Source: Pseudomonadota bacterium (GTDB lineage: Bacteria > Pseudomonadota > Gammaproteobacteria > Steroidobacterales > Steroidobacteraceae). From it: a stretch of DNA of 19,688 nucleotides. The notes beneath the pieces were generated by a model. It was not told the DNA's origin and searched no databases. It was given only the letters and a program-made list of their open reading frames with translations. The DNA is taken from contig JAJZLX010000484.1 of NCBI GenBank assembly GCA_021850555.1, positions 1-19,688 of the forward strand, in the 5' to 3' direction. This document shows positions 1 through 7,695 of the stretch, piece by piece (position 1 is the stretch's first letter; each line of letters starts with the position of its first letter). A program made the position numbers and the translations under genes.

Positions 1-363
1 CGATTCGCCCTTCTTCAGCCACATGTATGGCACGCCCCAGGCGATTCCGCCCAACACGATCACCAGAGCGGGCGCGATGAATCGCCGGGCGCCGCGATGG
101 ACGACCCAGACCACGGGCAGCAGTACCAGACCGAGCAGTGCGGTCACGAGTCCAGCGTACGCGCCATAGGTAATTGAGCGGAACGCCCCGCCGAGGCTCA
201 GTACCCGGATGTGGAACAGGGGGCCCGGCAGCAGCACGGCGAGAAACGCCAGAACAGCCGCAGCCAGTACGACGTAGAGTGTCCAGAGCACGAGCTGCTC
301 AATCACCGAGCGCGGAGCGCGTCTGGTGTGACCCGCCTCGGTCTCAGTCTTAGTCTGTTGCAT
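1..363 (-). CDS. DUF1499-like integral membrane protein, N-terminal part (runs off left edge)
   Basis: Read on the minus strand from an ATG at 363, this frame stays open for 121 codons to the window edge, so only the N-terminus is present. After a polar start of about 20 residues there are three hydrophobic segments, near residues 24-46, 66-88 and 97-114; the second follows the motif YGAYAGLVTALLGL and the third ends GIAWGVPYMWLKKGES. Three short membrane segments in this arrangement are typical of the membrane half of DUF1499 proteins, whose soluble domain would follow outside the window. No function is established for that family. No clear Shine-Dalgarno sequence precedes the ATG, and the frame remains open further upstream with a possible TTG start, so the start is uncertain. 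That it is a membrane protein is well supported; the family name is a tentative match from memory. Confidence 0.65.
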   Translation of the reverse strand, partial: MQQTKTETEAGHTRRAPRSVIEQLVLWTLYVVLAAAVLAFLAVLLPGPLFHIRVLSLGGAFRSITYGAYAGLVTALLGLVLLPVVWVVHRGARRFIAPALVIVLGGIAWGVPYMWLKKGES

Positions 364-1006
364 AAGCTGAACTCGCTGGCAGTTGTTGGGCTGATTTCCC
401 CGGAGCTGGACGCTGTTTTGGATTAGTCGCTCGAACGTAGGATTGAACAATATGAGCCACGTTGAGCCGCTGTGTCAAGGGTGTTCGCCGGCGCGTCGGA
501 CATCGGCATCACATGTCTCGGTCGAGCCGCGAATGCGTTTGCATCTGCAGTGAGTGCCCTGCAGCCCGGTTGCGATCCGGATCTCCATCACTTCGGCCCG
601 GGGGGGACCCGGCGCGCCCCTACGAGCGTTGGGTGTCTGGTGCGAGCGTGTGGAGTTGAACGACTGCACGAGACTTCCGGCTCAACCGGCCAACACTCGG
701 GCTGTTTGCGGGATCGCATCGCTTCCGCCCGCCACGGCACGATTTCGTCGCCGCGCCATCCGAGGGTTGCCACTGTCGTGGTGTCAGGCGGTGCGGCGGC
801 GTACAATCGCATTGCGATACTCGGCGATACTCGAATCCGAAGGTGGCGCAGCGGCGACTGGAATTGCGCAACGACGCGAATCCCGGCGCGCCGCTTCGAG
901 GGTGTCCGCAAGTGCGTGCGGGCAGTGCGCATGTGCTGGACGCGGTCGGGTCGTCGCGCGATCGCGGTCCGGTTCGCTGCGGGCCGATCACTGGATGGAG
1001 TCTGCC
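364..1006. other. Intergenic region without a recognisable gene
   Basis: About 640 bases lie between the divergently read DUF1499-like and DUF488 genes. Several overlapping frames are open here on both strands, but their translations are arginine/serine/cysteine-rich, show no domain or motif, and are what a GC-rich non-coding stretch gives. A TACAAT hexamer at 802-807 could be a -10 element for the DUF488 gene, but no good -35 lies 16-18 bases upstream. A short tandem GATACTCG repeat lies near 816-836. Nothing else is supported. Confidence 0.6.
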
Positions 1007-1372
1007 ATGGCACGCTGCGCACAACAGCTCGACGTCAGAATCAAGCGCGCCTATCTGCCGCCCTCGCGTCGCGATGGCGCCCGGATCCTGGTGGACCGCA
1101 TCTGGCCGCGGGGATTGCGCAAGAGCGACGCGGCAATCGAGCGGTGGATCAGGGATGTCGCGCCGAGTACCGCGCTGCGTCGCTGGTACGGCCACGACCC
1201 CGCCCGTTGGGAGATGTTCCAGAACCGCTACCGTGCGGAACTCGAGGAGAAGGCTGCGATCCTCGCTGAGTTGCGCAAGATCGCCGGTGGGCGTCCGCTC
1301 ACGCTCATCTACTCGGCGCGTGACGAGCAGCACAACCAGGCAGTGGTGCTCAGAGACGTGCTCCTGCGCTGA
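1007..1372 (+). CDS. DUF488 / YeaO-family protein
   Basis: This frame encodes a 121-residue soluble protein of the DUF488 (YeaO-like) family. It carries the hallmark segments of that family: VDRIWPRGLRK near residues 29-39, the stretch RDVAPSTALRRWYGHDPARW near 49-68, and LIYSARDEQHNQAVVL near 101-116. The whole family length is covered. The ATG at 1007 was chosen because a GGAG at 997-1000 sits six bases upstream and because homology begins just after it; the frame is open much further upstream but that part looks non-coding, and an ATG at 995 is a weaker alternative. The biochemical role of the family is not established. The gene stands alone on its strand and converges on the CLC gene, so the neighbours do not point to a pathway. 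Confidence 0.88.
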   Translation: MARCAQQLDVRIKRAYLPPSRRDGARILVDRIWPRGLRKSDAAIERWIRDVAPSTALRRWYGHDPARWEMFQNRYRAELEEKAAILAELRKIAGGRPLTLIYSARDEQHNQAVVLRDVLLR

Positions 1373-1392
1373 TCATCCGGCGGACCACGAGG

Positions 1393-1412
1393 ACTGCCGC
1401 ACGCGGGGCAGT
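1393..1412. terminator. Possible bidirectional terminator hairpin between convergent genes
   Basis: ACTGCC at 1393-1398 pairs with GGCAGT at 1407-1412 across an 8-base loop, and the stem can extend inward with a two-base bulge. It lies in the 59-base gap between the convergent DUF488 and CLC genes, where a terminator is expected. There is no T-tract on either side, so an intrinsic terminator is only a guess. Confidence 0.25.
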
Positions 1413-1431
1413 GTCGGGGACCCGCCCGTTG

Positions 1432-3222
1432 CTATCGACAGTCAGCTTGCTTTCTGAGGGGTGCGGTGCGGTCATGCTCGATCTTGGCCGCATGTGCGCG
1501 GACCTGCAGGAGGTCGCGCCTGGTGACCACACCGAGCAGCGTGCCCGTGGCGCGGTCAACGATCGGCGCGCAACCGACATCGGCTGCGCTCATGCGATCG
1601 GCGAGCCGGCAGACTCGCTCGTCCGGGTAGCCAACGAGCAGTTCGCGGACCGCAATACGCTCACCCAAGGTCTGCGCGCCACAGGAAGTCTCCCGTGACC
1701 AGCCCAGGGCGTCGATACGCGCCACCATGCCACGCAAATGTCCGGCATCGTCGACCACCGGGTAGCTCCGGTGTCGGACGACCCCGGGGGTGGTGGCGAA
1801 AAACGCGAGCGTATCCTGCGGCGACAGGCTTGCGGGCAAGCTATGCACCGGGTGCGCCATGACCTCGCACACGCGCATCACCTCGAACGGATCGACAGTG
1901 TATTCGTACGTCAGATGGCGTCCGCGGCGAGCGAGGCGTTCGGTCAGGATGGATCGGCGCATGAGCATTACCGTGACCGCGAACGATGCGGCGCATGCGA
2001 TGGCCACTGCCGGCATCACGCGCAGGTCGCCGGTCAACTCGACAGCGAACAGGGTCGCGGTCAGTGGACAGCGCAGCGTGCCGCCGAGAACCGCGGCCAT
2101 CGCTATCAGTGCCCAGAAGCCGCCGTTTCCGCAAGGCAGGACGTGCGCCTCGATGGCGCCGGCGGCCCCACCCATCAGCAGAAGCGGCGCCAATGTGCCG
2201 CCCGCGGTGCCGGAGGACAGCGATGCAAGCCAGATGATCGATTTGACGAACAGGAGCGCAATCGCGGCGTGCATGAGCACCGAACCATTGATCAACGCAT
2301 GTATCGTGTCGTAGCCGATGCCGAGCGCCGCCGGATCGATCAGGCCGCCGAGTCCCACGACGATGCCGCCGAGCGCGGGCCACCACATCCAATGGATGGG
2401 GAGCTTTTCGTAGAGTTCCTCGAACCCATAGAGCGCGGCGGTGGTGAGCGCAGATTGAAATCCAGCGATCACCCCGACGCCCGCGCAGAGCGCCAGGCTC
2501 CACCAGGGCATGGAAGGCAAGCCGGCGTGCGGAAACAGCGGCCAAGGACCGACCAGCCACGGACGCCACGCGATGGCCACGATGACGGAGACGGTCACGG
2601 GCACGAAGCTGCGCGGCTTCCACTCGAAGAGCATCACCTCGATCGCAAGCAGTACCGCTGCCAGTGGTGTCCCGAAGATTCCCGTCATGCCCGCCGCGGC
2701 GCCTGCTGCGAGCAGCGTCTTGCGTTCCGCGGCGCTGAGGCGGAAGCACTGTGCGAACAAGGATCCCAGGGCGCCGCCCGTCATGATGATCGGGCCCTCG
2801 GCGCCGAATGGACCGCCGGTGCCGATCGCGATCGCAGAGGACAGCGGCTTCCAGAATGCCACCTTGGGCTCGATGCGGCTGGTGCCGGTGAGAATGGAGT
2901 CGAGCGCCTCGGGAATGCCGTGCCCACGGATTTTCCTCGAGCCGTAGCGCGCGATGAGACCGACGATGATGCCGCCGGCAACCGGAATGAAGACCGAGCC
3001 GGGCCCGAGGCGCGCATGGGTCAAGTACGTCGTGGTCGTCGAAATGACGTGAAAATAGGCCAAATTCGTGCACAGGGCGATCAGCTTCACGAGCGCCCAG
3101 GCGGCCATCGCCCCGAACGTTCCCGTGACGAGCGCCATTGCACAGAGCATCAGCATGCGCCGGTCCGCGGTAAAGTCGCGCAGCGTGTCGCGCACCTCGC
3201 CGGTGGGGACGGAAGTATTCAT
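1432..3222 (-). CDS. CLC-family anion channel/transporter with C-terminal CBS pair
   Basis: A 596-residue inner-membrane protein of the ClC family, which moves chloride or other anions. Residues about 25-425 form the membrane domain, and two CBS domains follow near 450-510 and 525-580 in the cytoplasm. The family motifs are visible: GHGIPE at 100-105, GPFGAEGP at 137-144 with the gating glutamate E142, GGTLAP at 341-346, and RCPLTATLFAVELTGD near 384-399. The position of the internal proton glutamate of H+/Cl- antiporters (E203 in E. coli ClC-ec1) falls in AIEVML and reads V196, as in eukaryotic ClC channels, and the pore serine of GSGIP is histidine. This suggests uncoupled anion flow rather than antiport, an inference. 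The ATG at 3222 has no strong Shine-Dalgarno. The gene is divergent from a MarR gene and probably shares its operator. Confidence 0.95.
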   Translation of the reverse strand: MNTSVPTGEVRDTLRDFTADRRMLMLCAMALVTGTFGAMAAWALVKLIALCTNLAYFHVISTTTTYLTHARLGPGSVFIPVAGGIIVGLIARYGSRKIRGHGIPEALDSILTGTSRIEPKVAFWKPLSSAIAIGTGGPFGAEGPIIMTGGALGSLFAQCFRLSAAERKTLLAAGAAAGMTGIFGTPLAAVLLAIEVMLFEWKPRSFVPVTVSVIVAIAWRPWLVGPWPLFPHAGLPSMPWWSLALCAGVGVIAGFQSALTTAALYGFEELYEKLPIHWMWWPALGGIVVGLGGLIDPAALGIGYDTIHALINGSVLMHAAIALLFVKSIIWLASLSSGTAGGTLAPLLLMGGAAGAIEAHVLPCGNGGFWALIAMAAVLGGTLRCPLTATLFAVELTGDLRVMPAVAIACAASFAVTVMLMRRSILTERLARRGRHLTYEYTVDPFEVMRVCEVMAHPVHSLPASLSPQDTLAFFATTPGVVRHRSYPVVDDAGHLRGMVARIDALGWSRETSCGAQTLGERIAVRELLVGYPDERVCRLADRMSAADVGCAPIVDRATGTLLGVVTRRDLLQVRAHAAKIEHDRTAPLRKQADCR

Positions 3223-3267
3223 GCGGTTTCGATTGAAAGTGGACGGGGGGCGAGGAAAACGAGCCTT

Positions 3268-3288
3268 TAATATCGTAGTACGATATTA
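3268..3288. promoter_or_regulatory. Perfect 21-bp palindrome, likely operator of the MarR regulator
   Basis: The arms TAATATCGTA (3268-3277) and TACGATATTA (3279-3288) are exact reverse complements around a single G at 3278. The site is AT-rich in GC-rich surroundings and lies in the 84-bp gap between the divergent CLC and MarR genes, about 18 bp before the MarR start codon and 45 bp before the CLC start codon. MarR dimers bind palindromes of about this size, usually over their own promoter. A TATTAT at 3284-3289 could be the -10 of the MarR promoter, so binding would block it. The assignment rests on position and symmetry. Confidence 0.8.
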
Positions 3289-3306
3289 TTACCCGAGGAG
3301 ACATCC

Positions 3307-3765
3307 ATGTCCACCGTTGCCAAAAACAAGCGCCCGAGGACCGCGCAGAGGTCTCCGCTCACGCCTCACGACTACGAGGTGCTCGCGGAATTCCGCTACG
3401 TGCTGATGAAATTCCTGGCATTCAGCGAACACGCGGCGCAACAGGCCGGGCTCGCGCCCCGTCAGCATCAGGCGCTGCTCGCGATCAAGGGCTACCCGGG
3501 CGGGGCAGAGGTGACGATCGGGGATCTCGCCGGGCGCTTGGGCATCCGCCATCACAGCGCGGTGGGGTTGGTCGATCGATTGGCGAATGCGGGCTATCTG
3601 GCTCGCCGCGAGGACGAGAGCGACAGGCGCCGGATCCTTCTATCTCTGACGGCCGCGGGCGAGCAGGCACTGGCGGGTCTTTCGGTCGCGCACAGACAGG
3701 AGCTGCGGCGCGTTGCTCCGCTGCTGAACTCGCTGCTGACCCGGTTGGGTCCACCAGAACCATGA
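3307..3765 (+). CDS. MarR-family transcriptional regulator
   Basis: A 152-residue DNA-binding protein of the MarR family. A basic N-terminal tail of about 20 residues precedes the dimer-forming helices; the winged helix-turn-helix runs from about 50 to 115 and includes the recognition-helix stretch GIRHHSAVGLVDRL (79-92) and the wing signature REDESDRRR (101-109), close to the family's D-x-R-S/R-x pattern. The start is well set: GAGGAG at 3295-3300 lies six bases before the ATG. It is transcribed away from the CLC gene, with a perfect palindrome between them, so self-repression together with control of the CLC gene is likely. The stop TGA overlaps an ATG (3762), but the frame opened there does not look like a real protein. 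The ligand is unknown. Confidence 0.93.
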   Translation: MSTVAKNKRPRTAQRSPLTPHDYEVLAEFRYVLMKFLAFSEHAAQQAGLAPRQHQALLAIKGYPGGAEVTIGDLAGRLGIRHHSAVGLVDRLANAGYLARREDESDRRRILLSLTAAGEQALAGLSVAHRQELRRVAPLLNSLLTRLGPPEP

Positions 3766-4200
3766 TGCGGATTGCCGCGGCCCGGTGCCCCACCGCGGAC
3801 TGGCGGGTGAGCGATCACGGATCACCGGAATGGGTGTGGTGTAGTTTTGCGCCTCCGCCGCGCGAGTCTGGCGTGAGTCGGGCCGCATTGCCAGGTGTGC
3901 GGTCCACCGAGCTCAAATCTCTTACCGACCTCTTGAGGCGAAAACTCGGCGCATCGTCATCGGCACAGTCCCGCATCGGCACCGGGCGTGCCGCGTTGGC
4001 ACAGCCGGCATCACGCGCCGGAGGCGGGTTTGCCCACCGACGCCTAGGCATAGGCGTCGGCCAGCGCCGCAGGACAACGGGGAGTCCGCGCTGGGCTTAA
4101 TGCGATAGGCGCGTTTGCCGCGGCTCGCGCGCCGGGGAAACGAAGGAGGGTACAATGTCCGGGTTCGCAAACGATCCGGAAGTCGGCGAATCTTTCCATT
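3766..4200. other. Intergenic region with a strong hairpin and a possible promoter/leader
   Basis: About 435 bases separate the MarR gene from the response regulator. A frame of 112 codons (3762-4100) is open but its product is low-complexity and matches nothing I know, and a long minus-strand frame here is the mirror of the response-regulator gene. Two things stand out: a perfect 10-bp hairpin at 4037-4060, and a purine-rich AAGGAGGG at 4143-4150 followed at once by TACAAT (4151-4156), which could be either a ribosome site for a small ORF or part of a promoter. A CGTTTGC/GCAAACG inverted pair (4112-4118 and 4167-4173) brackets this segment. Confidence 0.55.
4037..4060. repeat. Perfect 10-bp inverted repeat with a 4-base loop
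   Basis: CCGACGCCTA at 4037-4046 and TAGGCGTCGG at 4051-4060 are exact reverse complements around GGCA, giving a very stable stem. It lies 270 bases past the MarR stop and 140 bases before the response regulator. There is no T-run on either side, so it is not a classical intrinsic terminator. It could still stall transcription, protect a 3' end, or be a protein-binding site. Confidence 0.5.
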
Positions 4201-4226
4201 ATGAAAATACTGGTCGTCGAAGATGA
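4155..4226 (+). CDS. Candidate 23-residue leader ORF overlapping the response-regulator start
   Basis: An ATG at 4155 opens a 23-codon frame that ends at TGA 4224-4226, running through the response-regulator start codon at 4201 in a different frame. It has the best Shine-Dalgarno of the area, AAGGAGGG at 4143-4150, only four bases before the ATG, whereas the response-regulator ATG has none. This arrangement would fit translational coupling. The peptide, which begins [16 protein letters not shown], matches no family. The same bases contain TACAAT, a good -10 hexamer, so the alternative is a promoter with an accidental ORF. Confidence 0.3.
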   Translation: MSGFANDPEVGESFHYENTGRRR

Positions 4227-4875
4227 ACGGAAAACCGCCGCCTATCTCAAGCGCGGCTTGGAGGAGAACGGATTCGTTGTCGATATTGCGGAAAGTGGCG
4301 AAGACGGCTGTCACCTGGCCGAAACACGACGCTACGACCTCATCATCCTCGATGTTCTGCTGCCGGGGCGAGACGGGTGGACAGTGATAGGGGACCTGCG
4401 CCGCGGAGGCATCGAGGCGCCCGTCTTGTTTCTCACTGCACGCGATGCCGTACGGGATCGGGTCAAGGGACTGGAGCTCGGGGCGGACGATTATCTCGTC
4501 AAGCCGTTTGCCTTCTCGGAGCTTCTGGCGCGAATGCGCTCGCTGCTTCGCCGCGGACCAACCCGGCAGTCGGCAGTGTTGCGGCTGGTGGACCTCGAAG
4601 TCGATCTCGGGCGCCACCGGGCGTGGCGGGCCGGTCTGGCACTGGATCTGACGCCGAAGGAATTCCAGCTGTTGTCCCTTCTGTTGCAGCGCAGCGGCGA
4701 GGTTCTCTCCCGCACGCTGATCGCTGAACAGGTCTGGGACATCAACTTCGAAAGCGATTCGAACGTTGTCGAAGTTCACGTGCGGCGACTCCGGGTGAAG
4801 GTCGACGATCCGTTCGATACGAAGCTCATTCATACGGTCCGTGGCGTCGGGTATGTTCTTGAAGCGCGCACCTGA
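4201..4875 (+). CDS. OmpR/PhoB-type response regulator, CusR/CopR-like
   Basis: A 224-residue DNA-binding response regulator. The receiver domain (1-115) has the acidic pair E7-D8, the phosphoacceptor D51 in [14 protein letters not shown], the switch threonine T79 and the lysine K101 in LVKPFAF. The C-terminal winged helix (about 127-222) shows [43 protein letters not shown] and the terminal [11 protein letters not shown], which are typical of the heavy-metal regulators CusR, CopR and SilR. The sensor-kinase gene follows after a 13-base gap, and the RND efflux genes come next, so it most likely activates this cluster when a periplasmic cation is sensed. The metal cannot be read from the sequence. 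The ATG at 4201 lacks an obvious Shine-Dalgarno and may depend on translation of a small overlapping ORF. Confidence 0.93.
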   Translation: MKILVVEDERKTAAYLKRGLEENGFVVDIAESGEDGCHLAETRRYDLIILDVLLPGRDGWTVIGDLRRGGIEAPVLFLTARDAVRDRVKGLELGADDYLVKPFAFSELLARMRSLLRRGPTRQSAVLRLVDLEVDLGRHRAWRAGLALDLTPKEFQLLSLLLQRSGEVLSRTLIAEQVWDINFESDSNVVEVHVRRLRVKVDDPFDTKLIHTVRGVGYVLEART

Positions 4876-4888
4876 GGACCGGGTGAGC

Positions 4889-6328
4889 ATGCCGCGCCCG
4901 TGGCGCAAGTCCCCGTCGATCGCTTTGCGCATGACCGCATGGTATGTGCTGTCCGCCTTTGCGCTCATTCTCGTGGCGACGGGGCTGCTTTATCTGGTGC
5001 TGGTCAACGGCATGTACCGCGAGGACGTGAACGATCTCAAGGACATCCTCGGTAACGCGACGCTGTTGCTGCGCTCGTCGACGGGACAGTACGCTCCGCC
5101 TCCGACAATCGGCACGAGCCCCTCGCCGCGACAGCGGTCGGATATCTACGTGCGTGTCTTGGATTCGGACGGGCGGACGTTGATCGCGACCCCGGGGCTG
5201 TCCTCGCAACTGCCAGCGCCAACGAAGGCGCAGCTCGCGGCGATCGGCTCGCACGGCGGCAAGAGCCGTCAGGTCCTCTCGCGACAGGGCGAACCGTTCT
5301 TGACCCTCATTGCGCCCATCGGCGGAGCTCGGCCGAGATTCATGGAAGTCGCGATGGACCGTGCCCATGACGAGTTCCTGTTGGCTCGTTATCGCGAACG
5401 GCTCTGGTGGGTGCTCGGCGTGTCACTGGTGCTGTGCTCGCTGGTGGGTTATCTCATCGCCCGAGGTGGAATGCGTCCCATCGAGAGAATCAGTCGGACC
5501 GCCGAGCGCATCCGCGCCACGACGCTGCACGAGCGGATCTCGACGAGCGGCTTGCCGGAGGAGCTGCGCGGATTGGCGGAAACCTTCAACAGCATGCTCG
5601 ATCGCCTCGAGCAATCGTTCACTCACATCTCGCAGTTCTCCGACGACGTTGCGCACGAGCTGCGTACGCCGATCAACAATCTGCGCGGGGAAATCGAGGT
5701 TGCCCTGGGAAAGGCGCGCTCGGCGGAGGAGTACCGCGATGTCCTCGGATCGTGCTTCGAGGAATGTACACGCATCGCGCGGCTGATCCGCACGCTCCTT
5801 TTTCTGGCGCGAGCGGATACCGCCGCGGATGCGCTGCGCCGCGAACCGCTCGATCTCGGTGAGGAACTGGAGAAGGTCGTGGCATTCTATGGGGCCGCGG
5901 CCGGCGAAAGCGGCGTCGAGCTTCGGGTCACGAGCGGCGCGGGCACGCGTGCCGAGCTCGACAGAACCCTCTTGCAGCAGGCCATTGGTAATCTGATATC
6001 GAATGCCGTCGCGCATACCCCGGCGGGCGGCTCCGTCGGCATCGGGGCGATCGCCAGGGGTCACGACATTGTGGTGACGGTAAAGGATACCGGCTGTGGC
6101 ATCGCGCCGGCGCATCTGCCTCACGTCTTCGACCGGTTCTACCGCATAGAGCAGTCCCGTACCGGCTCAGAGCAGAACGCGGGCCTTGGCCTGGCGGTTG
6201 TGCAGAGCATCGTGACCCGTCATGGCGGATGGGTGGAGATTGAAAGCCGGCTCGGAGAGGGCACTGAAGTCAGGCTTATCCTGCCGCACTCGAGCGACGC
6301 CGTGTCGAGCCAGCTTACGAAATCGTAA
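4889..6328 (+). CDS. Heavy-metal-type sensor histidine kinase, CusS-like
   Basis: A 479-residue inner-membrane histidine kinase, the size of CusS. Transmembrane segments lie at about 17-39 and 172-191 and enclose a periplasmic sensor domain of about 130 residues. A HAMP linker follows (191-245). The phosphoacceptor is H256 in FSDDVAHELRTPINNL, the N-box is NLISNAVAHTP (368-378), the G1 box DTGCGIAP (400-407), the F-box HVFDRFYRI (412-420) and the G2 box GLGLAVVQSI (432-441). The sensor domain has few histidines or methionines compared with silver/copper sensors, so the ligand may not be copper. ATG 4889 was chosen over GTG 4883 and ATG 4853 because the resulting protein matches the family length; GAGGA at 4874-4878 overlaps the response-regulator stop and could serve either start. 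It partners the upstream regulator. Confidence 0.92.
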   Translation: MPRPWRKSPSIALRMTAWYVLSAFALILVATGLLYLVLVNGMYREDVNDLKDILGNATLLLRSSTGQYAPPPTIGTSPSPRQRSDIYVRVLDSDGRTLIATPGLSSQLPAPTKAQLAAIGSHGGKSRQVLSRQGEPFLTLIAPIGGARPRFMEVAMDRAHDEFLLARYRERLWWVLGVSLVLCSLVGYLIARGGMRPIERISRTAERIRATTLHERISTSGLPEELRGLAETFNSMLDRLEQSFTHISQFSDDVAHELRTPINNLRGEIEVALGKARSAEEYRDVLGSCFEECTRIARLIRTLLFLARADTAADALRREPLDLGEELEKVVAFYGAAAGESGVELRVTSGAGTRAELDRTLLQQAIGNLISNAVAHTPAGGSVGIGAIARGHDIVVTVKDTGCGIAPAHLPHVFDRFYRIEQSRTGSEQNAGLGLAVVQSIVTRHGGWVEIESRLGEGTEVRLILPHSSDAVSSQLTKS

Positions 6329-6377
6329 TCTGGACGTCAGCGGCGCGTCATGTGCCGGGGCGTAGGCTCTTGGCCAC

Positions 6378-7695
6378 ATGAAGGAGTTCTCAGGCAGGAC
6401 GGTGAGGTGTCTGGTCGCGCTGCTCGTGCTGTCCGTGGCCGGCTGCGCGACCTATCGGGCACAGCCGATCCACCCCGAGCAGAGTGCGCGCGCCCTCGCG
6501 GCGCGGAGCCTGACCAATTCCCGACTCCGCAGATTCCTCGCCATCGAGGAGCATCGCAGCGGCCCGCCGCGGTGGAATCTCGAGGCACTGACTCTGGTGG
6601 CGATTTACGAACGCCCCGATATGCCGCTTGCAGTCGCGCAATTGGCCGAGGCGAAGGCGGGGCAGATCACTGCCGCGGAGCTGCCGAACCCGACGCTCTC
6701 GTTTCGGCCGGCCTATAACACGACAAGAATGGTTCCGTCGCCCTGGAAAGTCGGTCCGATCGTCAGCTTTCTGATTCGCGCGTTCGGCGTACGTCCGGCA
6801 CTGATTGCCCGGGCAAGGGCACAGACCGAGGCGGCTCGGGAGTCGATTGCGAGCACGGCTTGGCGCTTGCGCGGTAAAGTCGGCTGGGCTTGCGGTCGCG
6901 CGGCGATATCAGGCCGCGGTCGCGCAGCGCTACCGTGCGGGCATGGTCTCGGCGACAGATCTGACGGCCGCGGTTCTTGCGCGAGAGAAGGCCCTGCTCG
7001 AGGCTGCTGCGAGCGAGCGACGGCTGCGCCTGGCACGTATCGGGTTGGCAACGGCCGTCGGCCTGCCGGGTGCGGCACTGCGTGGCGTCTCGCTGGATCT
7101 GCGCGGGATCGCTCATCCCCGGGATCCTGGCAGGCTCGGGCCGCTCATTCGCGCGGCGCTCCTCAAGCGACCCGGGGTGCTCGCTGCGCTGGCGCACTAC
7201 CGCGCAGCGGAGGCGACGCTCCGTCTGGCGGTCGCCCGGCAGTATCCCTCCATCGACATCGGGCCGGGCTATCGCTACGTTCAGGGTGACAACAAATTCA
7301 TGCTCGCCGTCTCGCTTCCCCTGCCGATCCTCAATCAGAATCAGGGCCCGATTGCACAAGCCCGTGCGGCCCGCCGCGTTGCCGCGATGGAATTCCGCTC
7401 GACACAGGCTCGGGTGCTGGCCGAGATCGAGCGGGCGCAAACGGATTGGAGGGCAAGTGCAGCCGAGGCACGCAGCGCGCGGCAGGTCTGCGAGTCCGCC
7501 GGTGCCGTACTGGCTCGGCGTCGAGCGCAATTTGCGGCAGGCCAGATAAGCCGGCTGCGGTTGCTGGGCACCGAGGCGACATACATCGCGACAGAGCAGG
7601 GTGCGCTTGCCGCCTCGGTGCACAAGCGTGTCGCGCTCGGGGAGCTCGAGGCAGCGCTTCATCATCCCTTCCTGATCGCAACGGAACAGCGTTGA
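6378..7695 (+). pseudogene. Outer-membrane efflux factor (TolC/CzcC type), broken by a frameshift and apparent deletion
   Basis: The first frame starts at ATG 6378 with a lipoprotein signal (lipobox VAGC, cysteine 23) and carries the N-terminal half of a TolC-family channel to about 6885, ending in AWRLRGKV. The family continues in the next frame, from about 6885 to the TGA at 7693-7695, with YRAGMVSATDLTAAVLAREKALLEA-type helices and the second repeat (YPSIDIGPGYRY, PLPILNQNQGPIAQA). The first frame itself runs on as unrelated sequence to about 7289. At the junction the long helix that should join AWRLRG to the RYRAG turn is short by an estimated 15-20 residues, so this looks like a deletion of a length not divisible by three rather than a one-base reading error. 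As written it cannot give a full channel. It lies 49 bases after the kinase gene and overlaps the adaptor start by one base. Confidence 0.85.

Noticed and set aside
472..1269. Plus-strand frame of 265 codons upstream of and overlapping the DUF488 gene
   Set aside because: It overlaps the DUF488 gene in another frame and its translation is Arg/Ser/Cys-rich without any motif.
1738..3270. Plus-strand frame of 510 codons opposite the CLC gene
   Set aside because: Arg/His/Asp-rich translation without motifs, fully antisense to an intact CLC gene.
3762..4100. 112-codon frame whose ATG overlaps the MarR stop
   Set aside because: The overlap looks like coupling, but the product is low-complexity, has no family resemblance and contains the 4037-4060 hairpin.
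3922..4968. Long minus-strand frame of 348 codons across the response-regulator gene
   Set aside because: It mirrors the well-supported response-regulator gene and has no recognisable domain; such antisense frames are expected at this GC content.
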